A DNA stretch of 64,000 bases, from the NCBI GenBank assembly GCA_963764955.1, contig CAVXVE010000070.1, forward strand, positions 79,839 to 143,838, written 5' to 3'. The position numbers were made by a program, and so were the translations under genes. Under the pieces are notes generated by a model, which saw only the letters and a program-made list of their open reading frames with translations, was not told the DNA's origin and did no database searches. This document shows positions 26,738-36,430 of the stretch, in pieces; the first letter of the stretch is position 1; each line of letters starts with the position of its first letter. This DNA comes from Roseiarcus sp963764955. Lineage in GTDB: Bacteria > Pseudomonadota > Alphaproteobacteria > Rhizobiales > Beijerinckiaceae.

Positions 26738-28108
26738 TCACGCCGCGTCCTGAGTGACGCGGTTGCGGCCGGCTGACTTCGACAGATAGAGCGCGCGGTC
26801 CGCCCGGCGATAAAGCTCGGCGGAATCCCATGCCTCCCGCCACTGGGCGAGACCGATGGAGACCGTGATCGAAACGGCGCCGGCCGCGCCGTCGATGGCG
26901 AACGCCCGGCCCTCGGTGGTCCGGCGGGCGCGCTCGGCGATCCGCGCCGCTTGGGTTCCGTCGACGTCCGGCATCACGACGACGAATTCCTCCCCGCCCA
27001 GTCGGCAGAGGAGGTCGCCGCCGCGGACGATCTCCTGCAGCTGAGCAGCGAAGCCCTTGAGCACGAAATCGCCGACATCATGACCGTAGGTGTCGTTCAC
27101 GCGCTTGAAATGGTCGATGTCGAGAATCATCATCGTCAAGGCCGCGGGGCGCCGGCGCGCGGTTTCGATCATCGCTGGAAGGCGGCGCTCGAGCGCGCGG
27201 CGATTGCTGAGGCCGGTCAGCGCGTCGTAAAGCGCCATCTCGATCGATTGCTGCACCGATTGGCGCAGCCGGTCGGCGTAGCGCTTCTGGCGCAGGTTCG
27301 TCCGCACCCGCGCCAGGAGCTCGTTCCGGTCGATCGGGCGGGTGAGGTAGTCGTTGACCCCGAGTTCGAGGCCGCGCAGAACCTTCGGACGATCGTCGGG
27401 GTCGGCGATGAGCAGGATCGGCAGATTGCGCTCGCGCTCGCGCGACCGGGCCTGACTGCATAGCCTCAGGCCGTCGAACGCGCCAAAGCCGAGACTGACG
27501 ATCATAAGGTCGATCGCCTCTTCGCGCGCCTTCGCCAGGGCCTCGCCGGGCTCGCCGCTGAGGATGACGTCGTGATAAGGCTTGAGCGCGCCGGCGATGC
27601 GCTGGGACGAGGCCCGCTGCTCGTCGACAACCAGGATTCGCCCGCGCGCCGAGGCGTCGAGGTCCAGAACCCCGGCCAGCCCCATCATTCCCGGCTCCGC
27701 GCTATGCGCGGCCCGGCTCAGCAATTCGTCGATCGAAAACTTGAGCCGAACGAGGGAGCGAACGCGCGCGATCAGGGCGATTTCGTCGACTGGCTTGGTC
27801 AAAAAGTCGTCCGCGCCGGAATCGAGGCCGCGCACCCGGTCGGCGGGCCGGTCAAGCGCGGTCAAAAGAACGATCGGCAGATGAGCGGTTTCAGGCGTGG
27901 TTCTGAGGCGCCGGCAAACCTCGAAACCATCCATGCCAGGCATCTTCACGTCGAGAAGGACGATGTCGCATCCGCCCTTTTCGCAGATCGCGATCGCATC
28001 CGGACCGTTGGACGCCGTCAGCACCTCGAAATATTCAATGCCGAGTCTCGCCTGAAGCAGCTTGAGATTGGACTGGACGTCGTCGACGACCAGCACGCGA
28101 GCCGTCAT
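26738..28108 (-). CDS. pleD: Response regulator / diguanylate cyclase PleD
   Basis: A 456-residue REC-REC-GGDEF protein that makes c-di-GMP in response to phosphorylation and steers polar development. The first receiver has the phospho-acceptor D53 (IVLLDVKMPGMDG). The second lacks the acceptor Asp (LMIVSLGFGAFDG), as in the PleD adaptor domain. The GGDEF domain has the active-site LGGEEF and an upstream RGGD inhibitory site for product feedback. Its ATG overlaps the divK stop by 4 bases, giving a divK-pleD operon. Confidence 0.95.
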   Translation of the reverse strand: MTARVLVVDDVQSNLKLLQARLGIEYFEVLTASNGPDAIAICEKGGCDIVLLDVKMPGMDGFEVCRRLRTTPETAHLPIVLLTALDRPADRVRGLDSGADDFLTKPVDEIALIARVRSLVRLKFSIDELLSRAAHSAEPGMMGLAGVLDLDASARGRILVVDEQRASSQRIAGALKPYHDVILSGEPGEALAKAREEAIDLMIVSLGFGAFDGLRLCSQARSRERERNLPILLIADPDDRPKVLRGLELGVNDYLTRPIDRNELLARVRTNLRQKRYADRLRQSVQQSIEMALYDALTGLSNRRALERRLPAMIETARRRPAALTMMILDIDHFKRVNDTYGHDVGDFVLKGFAAQLQEIVRGGDLLCRLGGEEFVVVMPDVDGTQAARIAERARRTTEGRAFAIDGAAGAVSITVSIGLAQWREAWDSAELYRRADRALYLSKSAGRNRVTQDAA

Positions 28109-28485
28109 GCGCTGGCTCCCGGCCCAAGAAAGTGGTCGATCGTCTCGAAGAACTTGGCGACCGATATCGGCTTGGAGAGGTAGGCCTCGCAGCCGCCCTG
28201 CCGGATTTTCTCCTCGTCGCCCTTCATCGCGAACGCCGTCACCGCGACGACGGGTATGCTCTTGAGCTCCTCGTCATCCTTCAGCCATTGCGTCACTTCG
28301 AGGCCGGAAACCTCGGGGAGCTGAATGTCCATCAGAATGAGGTCTGGCCGATGCTTGCGCGCGAGATCGACGGCTTCGATGCCGTTGCGCGTTTGCACGA
28401 TCCGGTGCCCGCGGGTCTCGACGAGGTCGTTGAACAGCTTCATGTTGAGTTCGTTGTCCTCAACAATGAGCACGGTTTTGGGCAT
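28105..28485 (-). CDS. divK: Single-domain response regulator DivK
   Basis: DivK is a receiver-only regulator that controls the CtrA phosphorelay and cell-cycle progression. The 126-residue protein has D53 (LILMDIQLPEVSG), the acidic pair in VEDNELNM, Thr/Ala of VAVTAFAM and the conserved Lys in YLSKPISV. The start at MPKTVLIV is chosen by family comparison; an ATG 12 bases upstream is also in frame. It overlaps pleD downstream. Confidence 0.94.
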   Translation of the reverse strand: MPKTVLIVEDNELNMKLFNDLVETRGHRIVQTRNGIEAVDLARKHRPDLILMDIQLPEVSGLEVTQWLKDDEELKSIPVVAVTAFAMKGDEEKIRQGGCEAYLSKPISVAKFFETIDHFLGPGASA

Positions 28486-28565
28486 CGGGCGTCCCATGAA
28501 AGGTGAATTCGGCCGGCGCGCAGGCTAGACTAGTGGCGAGACATTTACGAAAGGCGAATCGGACT

Positions 28566-28865
28566 ATGCGCGATTCCCTGAAAACGAGGCAATCTGCCAC
28601 CCTCGAGGCCGGACGGTCGCTGGCGGTAAGCGGACTGGCCTTCATCGCCGCCGATTCCGACCGGCTGAGCCGGTTCCTCAACCTGACCGGCCTCGGCCCC
28701 CACAACCTTCGCATCGCGGCGGCGGACCCGGCTTTCTTAAGCTCGGTGCTCGACTATCTTGTCGGCGACGAGCAGCTTTTGCTCGCCTTCGCCGCCGACG
28801 CCGGCCTGAAACCCGAGGCGGTCGCCCGGGCGCATGCCGCGCTGCGCGGGCCGGGCGAGGGGTGA
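28566..28865 (+). CDS. DUF3572 family protein
   Basis: A 99-residue protein that matches the DUF3572 pattern: a helical start (ALAVSGLAFIAADSDRLSRF-like), LTGLGPHNLRIAAADPAFL and a tail with LVGDEQLLLAFAADAGLKPE. The function is unknown. The gene is regularly found between divK and dinB in Rhizobiales, as here. It ends 8 bases before dinB and probably shares its transcript. Confidence 0.82.
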   Translation: MRDSLKTRQSATLEAGRSLAVSGLAFIAADSDRLSRFLNLTGLGPHNLRIAAADPAFLSSVLDYLVGDEQLLLAFAADAGLKPEAVARAHAALRGPGEG

Positions 28866-28872
28866 AGCGCGG

Positions 28873-30156
28873 ATGGATCCGCCCCGGCTGCGGCTTTGCC
28901 GCGACTGTCTGAGCAAGGATTCCGGCGGTGCTGCCCGATGCCCGCATTGCGGCTCGCCGCGCACGATCAATCTTGACGACGCCGCTGGCCTCGCCATCGC
29001 CCATGTCGACTGCGACGCCTTCTACGCCGCGGTCGAGAAGCGCGACGACCCGAGCCTCAACGACAAGCCGCTGATCGTCGGCGGCGCGGGGCCGCGCGGC
29101 GTGGTCGCCACCTGCTGTTACATCGCCAGAACCTTTGGCGTGCGCTCGGCGATGCCGATGTCGCGGGCCCGGGCTTTGTGTCCGGATGCGGTGATCCTGC
29201 CGCCCGACATGGCCAAATATTCCCGGGTCGGGCGCGAAATCCGGACGCGGATGATGAGTCTCACGCCCCTCGTCGAGCCGCTGTCGATCGACGAGGCCTT
29301 TCTCGACCTCAACGGCTGCGAGCAGTCGAACGGAGCGGGCGCGGCGGAGACGCTCATCCGCTTCGCCCGCAGCGTCGAGGCCGAGGTCGGCGTCACGGTC
29401 TCGGTCGGCTTGAGCTACTGCAAGTTTCTGGCGAAGCTCGCCTCCGATCTCATGAAGCCGCGCGGTTTCGCCGCGCTTTCGCGCGACGAGGCGAAAGCCT
29501 GGCTTGCGCCCCAAAGCGTCTCGCTTCTGTGGGGCGTGGGCAGGGTAGGGCGGGAGCGGCTGGAGCGGCTGGGCTTTCGCTTGATCGGCGATCTGCAGCG
29601 GATCGACGAGCGGGAGGCCATTATGCGGCTGGGCGAGGACGGCCTGCGCCTGTGGCGCCTGGCGCAGGGCCGCGACGACCGCGCGGTCTCGGCGGAGCGC
29701 GAGACAAAGAGCGTTTCGAGCGAGACGACGTTCGACCGCGACATCGCCGACAAGGCCGAGCTCACGCGCATCCTGCTCGTCCAGTGCGATCGCGTCGCGA
29801 CCCGGCTGCGCAAGGAAGGGCTCGCCGCCTGCGGGGTGACGCTGAAACTGCGCCTGGCCGACTTCTCGCTTCGAACGCGCAGCCGCAGCGGGCTCGCAGC
29901 GACGCAACTCGCGCCGCGCCTGTTCGCGGCGGCGCGCCCGCTTCTCGACGCGCAGCCCGACGGCGTCGCCTATCGCCTGTTGGGCGTCGCCGCGACGGAT
30001 CTCGCGCCGGCGACATGCGCGGACGCCGACGACTTGCTCACGCGCGACGGCGGCCGCGAGCGCTTCCGGGAGGCGGCGATTGCGACTTTGCGAGAAAAGT
30101 TCGGCCCCGCCGCCGTGCAGCGCGGCCTTGCGTTCCGGCCCGGGCCAGGCAAGTGA
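28873..30156 (+). CDS. dinB: DNA polymerase IV
   Basis: A Y-family translesion polymerase of 427 residues. The N-terminal 30 residues form a small zinc ribbon (CRDCLSK ... CPHCGSP), an alphaproteobacterial extension. The palm carries the catalytic acids in IAHVDCDAFYAAVEKRDDP and LSIDEAFLDLNG. The C-terminal little-finger region continues to the end. Production is usually SOS-linked; no clear LexA box was seen directly upstream, so it may depend on an upstream promoter. Confidence 0.93.
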   Translation: MDPPRLRLCRDCLSKDSGGAARCPHCGSPRTINLDDAAGLAIAHVDCDAFYAAVEKRDDPSLNDKPLIVGGAGPRGVVATCCYIARTFGVRSAMPMSRARALCPDAVILPPDMAKYSRVGREIRTRMMSLTPLVEPLSIDEAFLDLNGCEQSNGAGAAETLIRFARSVEAEVGVTVSVGLSYCKFLAKLASDLMKPRGFAALSRDEAKAWLAPQSVSLLWGVGRVGRERLERLGFRLIGDLQRIDEREAIMRLGEDGLRLWRLAQGRDDRAVSAERETKSVSSETTFDRDIADKAELTRILLVQCDRVATRLRKEGLAACGVTLKLRLADFSLRTRSRSGLAATQLAPRLFAAARPLLDAQPDGVAYRLLGVAATDLAPATCADADDLLTRDGGRERFREAAIATLREKFGPAAVQRGLAFRPGPGK

Positions 30157-30269
30157 GCGCGCTGGGCCAAGGCGAGCGCTGGACAGCCGGCGTCTTGCCG
30201 CTTAACCCAAGTTAACAATGGCGCGAATTCTACGAAAATTCGCGTCCTCTAACCCAAGGAGCCCAGGCT

Positions 30270-32628
30270 GTGGCAGATTCGAGCGACAAGCTTCCTCGCC
30301 ACATTCTGCCGATCCCCGACGCGAAGCATGTCGGGCTGACGACCTACGACGCCAAGGATCCCAACACGAAATATCCCCCGATCGTGCCGTTGCGCCCGCC
30401 GAAAGGCGCGCCGAACGTGCTGATCGTTCTCCTCGACGATGTCGGCTTCGGCGCCTCGAGCGCGTTTGGCGGACCCTGCTCCACCCCGACCGCCGAACGG
30501 CTTGCCGCCAACGGCTTGAAGTATAACCGGTTCCATACGACCGCTCTATGTTCGCCGTCGCGTCAGGCGCTTCTCACCGGCCGGAACCATCATTCGGTCG
30601 GCATGGGCGCGATCACCGAGATGGCGACATCCGCGCCGGGCAACAACAGCATCCGGCCCAAGGAAAAAGCGCCGCTGCCTGAGATCTTGAAGCTCAACGG
30701 CTATTCGACCGCGCAATTCGGCAAGTGTCACGAAGTCCCGTTCTGGGAGGTCTCTCCCATGGGCCCTTTCCATCAATGGCCGACCGGCTCGGGCTTCGAG
30801 CATTTTTACGGCTTCGTCGGCGGCGAGGCGAACCAGTACTTTCCCGGCCTCTACGAAGGCACATCGTCCGTGGAGCCGCCGAAGACGCCCGAGCAGGGCT
30901 ACACGCTCACCGAGGACCTCGCCGATCGCGCCATCACCTGGGTGCGCCAGCAGAAGGTGCTGATGCCCGACAAGCCGTTCATGATGTATTTCGCGCCGGG
31001 CGCGACGCACGCGCCCCATCATGTGCCCAAGGAATGGTCGGACAAATACAAGGGCAAGTTCGACGGCGGCTGGGACAAGCTCCGCGAGGAATCGCTGGCG
31101 CGGCAAAAGAAGCTCGGCGTCATTCCAAATGATGCTGCGCTCACGGCCCGCCACGCGGAAATCCCGTCCTGGGACGACATGCCGGCGAATCTGAAGCCCG
31201 TTCTCGCGCGCCAGATGGAGATCTATGCCGGCTTCCTCGAGCAGGTCGATCACCATGTCGGACGCCTCGTGGATACGCTTTCCGACCTCGGCGTGCTCGA
31301 CGACACGCTGATCTATTACATCATCGGCGACAACGGCGCCTCCGCCGAGGGGTCGATCAACGGCTGCTTCAATGAGATGACGACGCTGAACGGCATGCCG
31401 GGTATCGAGACGACCGAATTCCTGCTCTCGAAGATCGACGACTTCGGCACGCCCAAGGCCTACAACCATTATGCAGTCGGCTGGGCCCACGCGCTTTGCG
31501 CGCCCTACCAGTGGACGAAACAGGTCGCATCGCATTGGGGCGGCACGCGCAACGGCACGATCGTCCATTGGCCGAACGGCGTGAAAGGCAAAGGCGAGAT
31601 TCGCAGCCAGTTCCATCACGTCATCGACGTGGCGAAGACGATCCTGGAGGTCGCGGGCTTGCCTGAGCCGACCTTCGTCAATGGAATTTCGCAGGCCCCG
31701 CTCGAGGGCGTCAGCATGGCGCCCACGTTCAGCGACGCGAAAGCGCCCGAGACGCACAATGTCCAGTATTTCGAGATGATGGGCAATCGCGGCATCTATC
31801 ATGAGGGCTGGACGGCGGTGACGAAGCACCGAACGCCGTGGAAGGCGGATGCGCCGCCGCCGTTCGATGACGATGTCTGGGAACTCTACGGCCCCGACGA
31901 CTGGACGCAGTCGAAGAACCTCGCCGCCGAGAATCCGAAGAAACTGGCGGAGTTGCAGCGGCTCTGGCTGATCGAAGCGGTGAAGTACAACGTGGTGCCG
32001 CTCGACGATCGCAGCTTTGAGCGGATCAACCCCGACATCGCCGGCCGACCGCAGCTCATTCGTGGAAACAAGCAGCTTTTGTTCCCTGGCATGCGCGTGA
32101 GCGAGGCTTGCGTCTTGACGCTGAAGAACAAGTCTCACTCGGTCACCGAGCCAGCTCACGATTCCAGAAGGCGGCGCCAAGGGCGTGATCATCACGCAAG
32201 GCGGCGAGGCCGGCGGCTGGACGCTCTACTGTCACGAGGGCAAGCTGAAATATTGCTACAATTTTTTCGGCATCGACTATTTCTTCGCCGAAGCCGAGAA
32301 GCCCATTCCCGCAGGCAAGCATCAGGTGCGGATGGAATTCAAATACGACGGCGGCGGCTTGGCCAAGGGCGGCGACGTGACGCTCTATTACGACGGCGAA
32401 GCGGTCGGCAAAGGAAGGGTCGAGCGAAGCATTCCGATGGGCTATTCAGCCGATGAGGCCTGCGACGTCGGTTCGGACACCGGCTCGCCGGCCTCTCCGG
32501 ATTACGGGGCGAGCGGGAATTCCTTCACCGGCGCGATCGAGTGGGTGCAGATCGACCTTGGAGACGACGACCACAATCACCTGATCACGCCGGGGGACCG
32601 GTTCAAGATCGCGATGGCGAGGCAGTAG
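30270..32628 (+). pseudogene. Arylsulfatase, one frameshift
   Basis: A large sulfatase (about 785 residues) of the formylglycine type. GTG 30270 follows AAGGAG by 8 bases. The metal motif NVLIVLLDDVGFGASSAFGG and the catalytic C94-S-P-S-R are present, with YYIIGDNGASAEGS and the C-terminal domain. An extra base near 32148 breaks the frame after NKSHSVT. The neighbouring frame gives QLTIPEGGAKGVIITQGGE and runs to TAG 32628. There is no signal peptide, and no sulfatase-modifying enzyme (FGE) is in the window. Confidence 0.86.
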
Positions 32629-32670
32629 AGCGGGTGCGGCGCCTGACGCGATTGGGTTTTGACGCCGCGC

Positions 32671-33501
32671 TTATTTGCAGGCCGCGCTCGGCAGGATCTC
32701 GAGCTTGCGCAGGCGCGCGCGCAGCGCAAACGCCCCATAGTCGAGCTTGAGGCTGCCCGACACGCCATTCTCGTAAAGGTCGAACGAAAGCGTGTAGTCC
32801 GGCGGGGCGTCGGTCTTGGCTTCGTCGAAATAGGAGATCACCACCGGCCAGCGGCGCACGCCGCTCAGGGCCGAGGCCGTCTCGGTGTCGTCGTCGGGCT
32901 TGGTCGCTTCCTTTCCGATCACCGACAGGGTCGCGAAGATCTTCGCGCCGGTGTCCGAGCCGTCGTAGACGCGCGCCTGGATCGCGCCGCCGCCATGCTT
33001 GGCGGCCTCGATCAGCCGTTCGATATGCTGGGTCGGAAAGAGGACGTCGTGACCGAAGTCCAGCGTTTTCGGGCTCGGCTTGGTCAGCACCACGCGCATG
33101 TCGTCGCCAGCGCCGCGGGTGGCGGCGCCAACGACCGGAGGCGTGTCCTGCAGACCCTGGGAATCGATCTGGAAACGCATCGACTTCCCGTTCCCGTCCT
33201 CGAACGACATGGCGTTCACCTGCATGGAGACCGGATCGCCCTCGCTGCGCTCCATTTCCGTCAGCTGACGAAAGTTGGACGTGTAGCCCTCGCAGGCGGA
33301 GCCGCGAAATTCGTACGCGATAAGGCCTGTGGCCGAGACGGGAGTCTGGGCGGACGATGGCGTCGGACCCGAGGAATTGACCAGCGAGATGTCGTAAGCG
33401 GCGCGATGCGCGGCGAGCGGCAGGACCGGCGCCGTTTGGGCGCGCGCCGCCGAAACAGCGCCGAGCATGATGGCGACGCAAATGGCGAATCGCGGCAACA
33501 T
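32671..33501 (-). CDS. eipB: Cell envelope integrity protein EipB (DUF1849)
   Basis: A 276-residue periplasmic beta-spiral protein that supports envelope integrity in Brucella and relatives. The signal peptide is MLPRFAICVAIMLGAVSAARA. The mature sequence contains AAHRAAYDISLVNSSG and SACEGYTSNFRQLTEMERSE. The Cys in SACEGYT and the near-terminal Cys in LPSAACK are the pair that forms a disulfide in the known structure. It appears as a single gene. Confidence 0.88.
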   Translation of the reverse strand: MLPRFAICVAIMLGAVSAARAQTAPVLPLAAHRAAYDISLVNSSGPTPSSAQTPVSATGLIAYEFRGSACEGYTSNFRQLTEMERSEGDPVSMQVNAMSFEDGNGKSMRFQIDSQGLQDTPPVVGAATRGAGDDMRVVLTKPSPKTLDFGHDVLFPTQHIERLIEAAKHGGGAIQARVYDGSDTGAKIFATLSVIGKEATKPDDDTETASALSGVRRWPVVISYFDEAKTDAPPDYTLSFDLYENGVSGSLKLDYGAFALRARLRKLEILPSAACK

Positions 33502-33742
33502 TCTCTCTCCACGGGGACGGCGGCAAATCTTTTCAGAGCCGCGCGCATTTTCCGCGCTTTCCTGACGCCGTCAATGCCCCGTGACGGGGAGGTCGTGTCT
33601 CAGTTTAATTTGGGAGCGGGTGGAAAGCGGACCTCTGGCTATTGGTCACGCCGACAATGTGGCAGGCGGACCGTGGCCCACTTCACTTTCGCGCAACGTC
33701 GGCTCAAGCTATTCCGAAGGACCTAGGGTGGAGATTTGCGGC

Positions 33743-34273
33743 ATGGCGAAGCTGGTCTTCGGAATGAACCAGTCCCTGGACGGCTACGTCGATCACATGG
33801 CGTTTGCGCCGGGCCCAGTGCTCTTCCGTCACTTCATCGAGCAAGTGCGCGGCCTGGCAGGCAGTGTGTACGGTCGCCGTATGTACGAGGTGATGCGCGT
33901 TTGGGACGAAGACCGTCCCGAGTGGGATGCGGAGTTCCGCGACTTCGCAGCCGCTTGGCGGAGCCAACCGAAGTGGGTTGTGTCGCGCTCGCTTATGTCA
34001 GTCGGCCCCAACGCCACCCTTGTGGCGGACGACCTCGAGGCGGTGACATGCGGGCTGAAGGCCGAACGCGCTGGGGAGATCGACGTCGCCGGACCAGATC
34101 TGGCGCGAAGCCTGACCGACCTTGGCCTCATTGACGAGTATAGACTCTACCTCCATCCCGTAGTCCTTGGTCGCGGCAAGCCATTCTTCACCGGTCCCCG
34201 GCCGCCGCTCCACCTTGTCGCTAGCGATCGAATTGGCGAGGACGTGATCAGACTGACATACGTTCCCGCATGA
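33743..34273 (+). CDS. Dihydrofolate reductase family protein (RibD C-terminal type)
   Basis: A 176-residue protein with a RibD C-terminal/DHFR-like fold. It has MAKLVFGMNQSLDGYVDHMA, GSVYGRRMYEVMRVWDEDRP, then IDVAGPDLARSLTDLGLIDE and the HPVVLGRGKPFFTG motif near the C-terminus. Such proteins are NADPH-dependent reductases of unknown substrate. ATG 33743 follows GGAG by 9 bases. Codon use is slightly less GC-biased than its neighbours, consistent with transfer, but this is only an impression. Confidence 0.82.
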   Translation: MAKLVFGMNQSLDGYVDHMAFAPGPVLFRHFIEQVRGLAGSVYGRRMYEVMRVWDEDRPEWDAEFRDFAAAWRSQPKWVVSRSLMSVGPNATLVADDLEAVTCGLKAERAGEIDVAGPDLARSLTDLGLIDEYRLYLHPVVLGRGKPFFTGPRPPLHLVASDRIGEDVIRLTYVPA

Positions 34274-34370
34274 TCACACAATTCGCCTGGACGCGCCGCG
34301 CCGATGCGTCTGGCCCAAACTTGGCTCGGAGCGGAATTCAAACTGATACACGACCGACGGGGTAGCCCGC

Positions 34371-35078
34371 TCAGCCCTCTTCCGGCGCGACGGGCGCCCA
34401 GGCCTGCTCAAGCGGCGAAGCCTCTTCAAGCGGATCCTCGTCCGCCCTCAGTGCGGCCGCGTCGTCGGGTTGCGGGACGTCGTAACCGGCCGGCAATTTT
34501 CCTTCGAACAATCCGGCGCCCTTAAGCTCATCGAGGCCGGGCAGATCGCCGATCGCGTTGAGCCCGAACTCGACCAGGAACTCGGAGGTCGTGCCGTAGG
34601 TGATGGGCCGCCCCGGCGCCTTTCGGCGCCCGCGCATCCGCACCCAGCCCGCCTCCATCAGCACGTCGAGCGCGCCCTTCGACACCGCCACGCCACGGAT
34701 CTGCTCGATATCGGCGCGGGTCACCGGCTGATGATAGGCGACGATGGCGAGCGTTTCGAGCGCTGCGCGCGACAGTTTCCGCTTTTCCTCACGATCGCGC
34801 GCCAGCGCCCAGCCGAGGTCGTCGGCGGTGCGGAACATCCAGCGGCGCGCGACCCGCGCCAGATTGACGCCGCGTCCCTCGTAAAGCCGGCGCAATTCCT
34901 CCATCACCGCTTCAACGTCCGCCCCGTCCGAGAGGCGCGCGGCGATCGCCGATTCCTCCACTGGCTCCGCGGCGGCGAAGACGAGAGCCTCGGCGATGCG
35001 CACGTCCTCGAGCGAGACGCCGCGCGCCGCTGAAGGGAACAATTGCGCGACATTCTCTGCGCTGGTCATGCGGGCCAT
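34371..35078 (-). CDS. scpB: Segregation and condensation protein B
   Basis: ScpB binds ScpA and SMC to compact and segregate chromosomes. The 235-residue protein (from the preferred ATG 35078) has two winged-helix domains, with VRIAEALVFAAAEPVEESAI and SRAALETLAIVAYHQPVTRA followed by the diagnostic IEQIRGVAVSKGALDVLMEA. An upstream in-frame start adds a basic, poorly conserved tail. It lies downstream of scpA on the same strand. Confidence 0.92.
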   Translation of the reverse strand: MARMTSAENVAQLFPSAARGVSLEDVRIAEALVFAAAEPVEESAIAARLSDGADVEAVMEELRRLYEGRGVNLARVARRWMFRTADDLGWALARDREEKRKLSRAALETLAIVAYHQPVTRADIEQIRGVAVSKGALDVLMEAGWVRMRGRRKAPGRPITYGTTSEFLVEFGLNAIGDLPGLDELKGAGLFEGKLPAGYDVPQPDDAAALRADEDPLEEASPLEQAWAPVAPEEG

Positions 35079-35216
35079 GGAGCGTCTTTCTTCAATTGCG
35101 ATTGAACGGAGGGGATCGCGAGCCGCCCGGCGCGGAGAACTGGCCGCATGGTCGCGGATTGCGCGCCCGCCCGGAGCAGGCCGGGCGGTTTCGACCGTCG
35201 GAATCACGGGCGAAAG

Positions 35217-36020
35217 TCACGCGGCGCGCTCTTCGCCCGGATCGGCGCCGGTCGGTCGCAGCCAGATCGGGGCGAAGGCCTTTTCCTGGCGCATTTCAAT
35301 TCTGCCCTCGCGCGCGAGTTCGAGCGACGCGGCGAAAGTGGATGCGCGCGCGCTCCGGCGCATATCGGAATCGGCGCAGGCCTCCAAGAGGAAGTCGTCA
35401 AGAGCCGTCCAGTCGGATTGCAGGCCGACCAGACGGGACAAAGCCTGGCGCGCCTCGGCGAGCGACCAGACCTCGCGCGTCTTGAAGCGCACGCGCGCCA
35501 GCGCATGGCGCTGGGACTGCCGGGCGTAGGCGGCCAGGAGGTCATAGAGGTTCGCCTGGTAAACGACGCGCCCCGTCGTCTCGACGGCTTCCGGCTCTCC
35601 CCTGGCGAAGAAATCGCGGCCGAGGCGAGGCCGGCTCATCAGATATTCGCCCGCCTTGCGGATTGCGGCTAGCGCGCGCAGCCGATGCGCGAGACCCTCG
35701 GCCAGCGCCGGAGCGTCCAGCTCGGTTGGCTGCGCGGGAGTGGGCAGGAGCAGGCGGGACTTCAGAAACGCCAGCCACGCCGCCATGACCAGGTAGTCGG
35801 CGGCAAGCTCGAGGCGCAATTTTCGCGCCGCCTCGACGAAGCGCAAATATTGTTCGGCAAGCGCCAGGATGGATATGCGCGCCAAATCGACCCGCTGCCG
35901 GCGGGCGAGCTCGAGCAACAGGTCTAGCGGGCCTTCAAAACCATCCAGATCGACGGTGAAAGCAGGCTCTCCCGTCGCCTGAGCGAGGTCAAAATCGGCG
36001 CCAAATGCGTCCGCTTCCAA
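35217..36020 (-). CDS. scpA: Segregation and condensation protein A
   Basis: ScpA is the kleisin that bridges SMC heads. The 267-residue protein has FTVDLDGFEGPLDLLLELAR near its N-terminus, DYLVMAAWLAFLKSRLLLP, and the C-terminal winged helix. The start is TTG 36020, because a near-perfect Shine-Dalgarno sequence (AGGAGGTGAT) lies 3 bases upstream of the spacer; a GTG at 36083 would add 21 residues of poor similarity. It precedes scpB by about 140 bases. Confidence 0.92.
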   Translation of the reverse strand: MEADAFGADFDLAQATGEPAFTVDLDGFEGPLDLLLELARRQRVDLARISILALAEQYLRFVEAARKLRLELAADYLVMAAWLAFLKSRLLLPTPAQPTELDAPALAEGLAHRLRALAAIRKAGEYLMSRPRLGRDFFARGEPEAVETTGRVVYQANLYDLLAAYARQSQRHALARVRFKTREVWSLAEARQALSRLVGLQSDWTALDDFLLEACADSDMRRSARASTFAASLELAREGRIEMRQEKAFAPIWLRPTGADPGEERAA

Positions 36021-36170
36021 CGAATCACCTCCTGCCGCGCATGGTGGGGCGCCGGCAGGGCCCCTGCAAGGGCCCGACGACACATCTCAACAAGGGGCGC
36101 CGCTGGCGACCGGTGAAAATATATGGTTTCCAAGTGACGATGTCTTCACGAGTATAGCTCAAGGATAATG

Positions 36171-36185
36171 CTTACGCAACGTAAG
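36171..36185. promoter_or_regulatory. Operator-like palindrome upstream of scpA
   Basis: CTTACG and CGTAAG form perfect 6-bp arms around CAA, inside the AT-rich promoter region about 150 bases upstream of the scpA start. It looks like a dimeric-regulator site; the regulator is unknown. Confidence 0.35.
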
Positions 36186-36359
36186 GATTAACTGGATTAA
36201 TTTAGGTAAATACTATTAGATTGAATTGAATGTCCCGATTGTGCTTGTAAGCGAGCCGGGCAAGCGTATCCTTTGATTGTTCGTCAGCGCCCCCGCTGAC
36301 AGGACGCCCGGCGGGCCCGGTTCCGCCGCATCTCCGGGCCTCGCTGGGCTGGCCGGCTT

Positions 36360-36395
36360 GAACGCGATTTGGAGCGCCTCCAAAAAGACGCGTTC
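36360..36395 (-). terminator. Long hairpin after lexA
   Basis: Nested arms GAACGCG/CGCGTTC and TTGGAG/CTCCAA around a CGC loop form a 36-base hairpin, 36 bases beyond the lexA stop. A five-A run (four or five U on the other strand) lies inside the right arm. It is likely to end the lexA transcript. Confidence 0.55.
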
Positions 36396-36430
36396 AGCCG
36401 GCCTCCCTTTTCTCGGCCGAGCGGGCCTAC

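Larger units (their letters stand above)
36021..36430. other. AT-rich intergenic region between lexA and scpA
   Basis: These 410 bases are markedly AT-rich from about 36110 to 36260, unlike the surroundings. They contain a palindrome (CTTACG-CAA-CGTAAG, 36171-36185) and, nearer lexA, a long hairpin (36360-36395). The AT-rich part lies upstream of scpA and probably holds its promoter. No protein-coding frame here is convincing. Confidence 0.5.
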
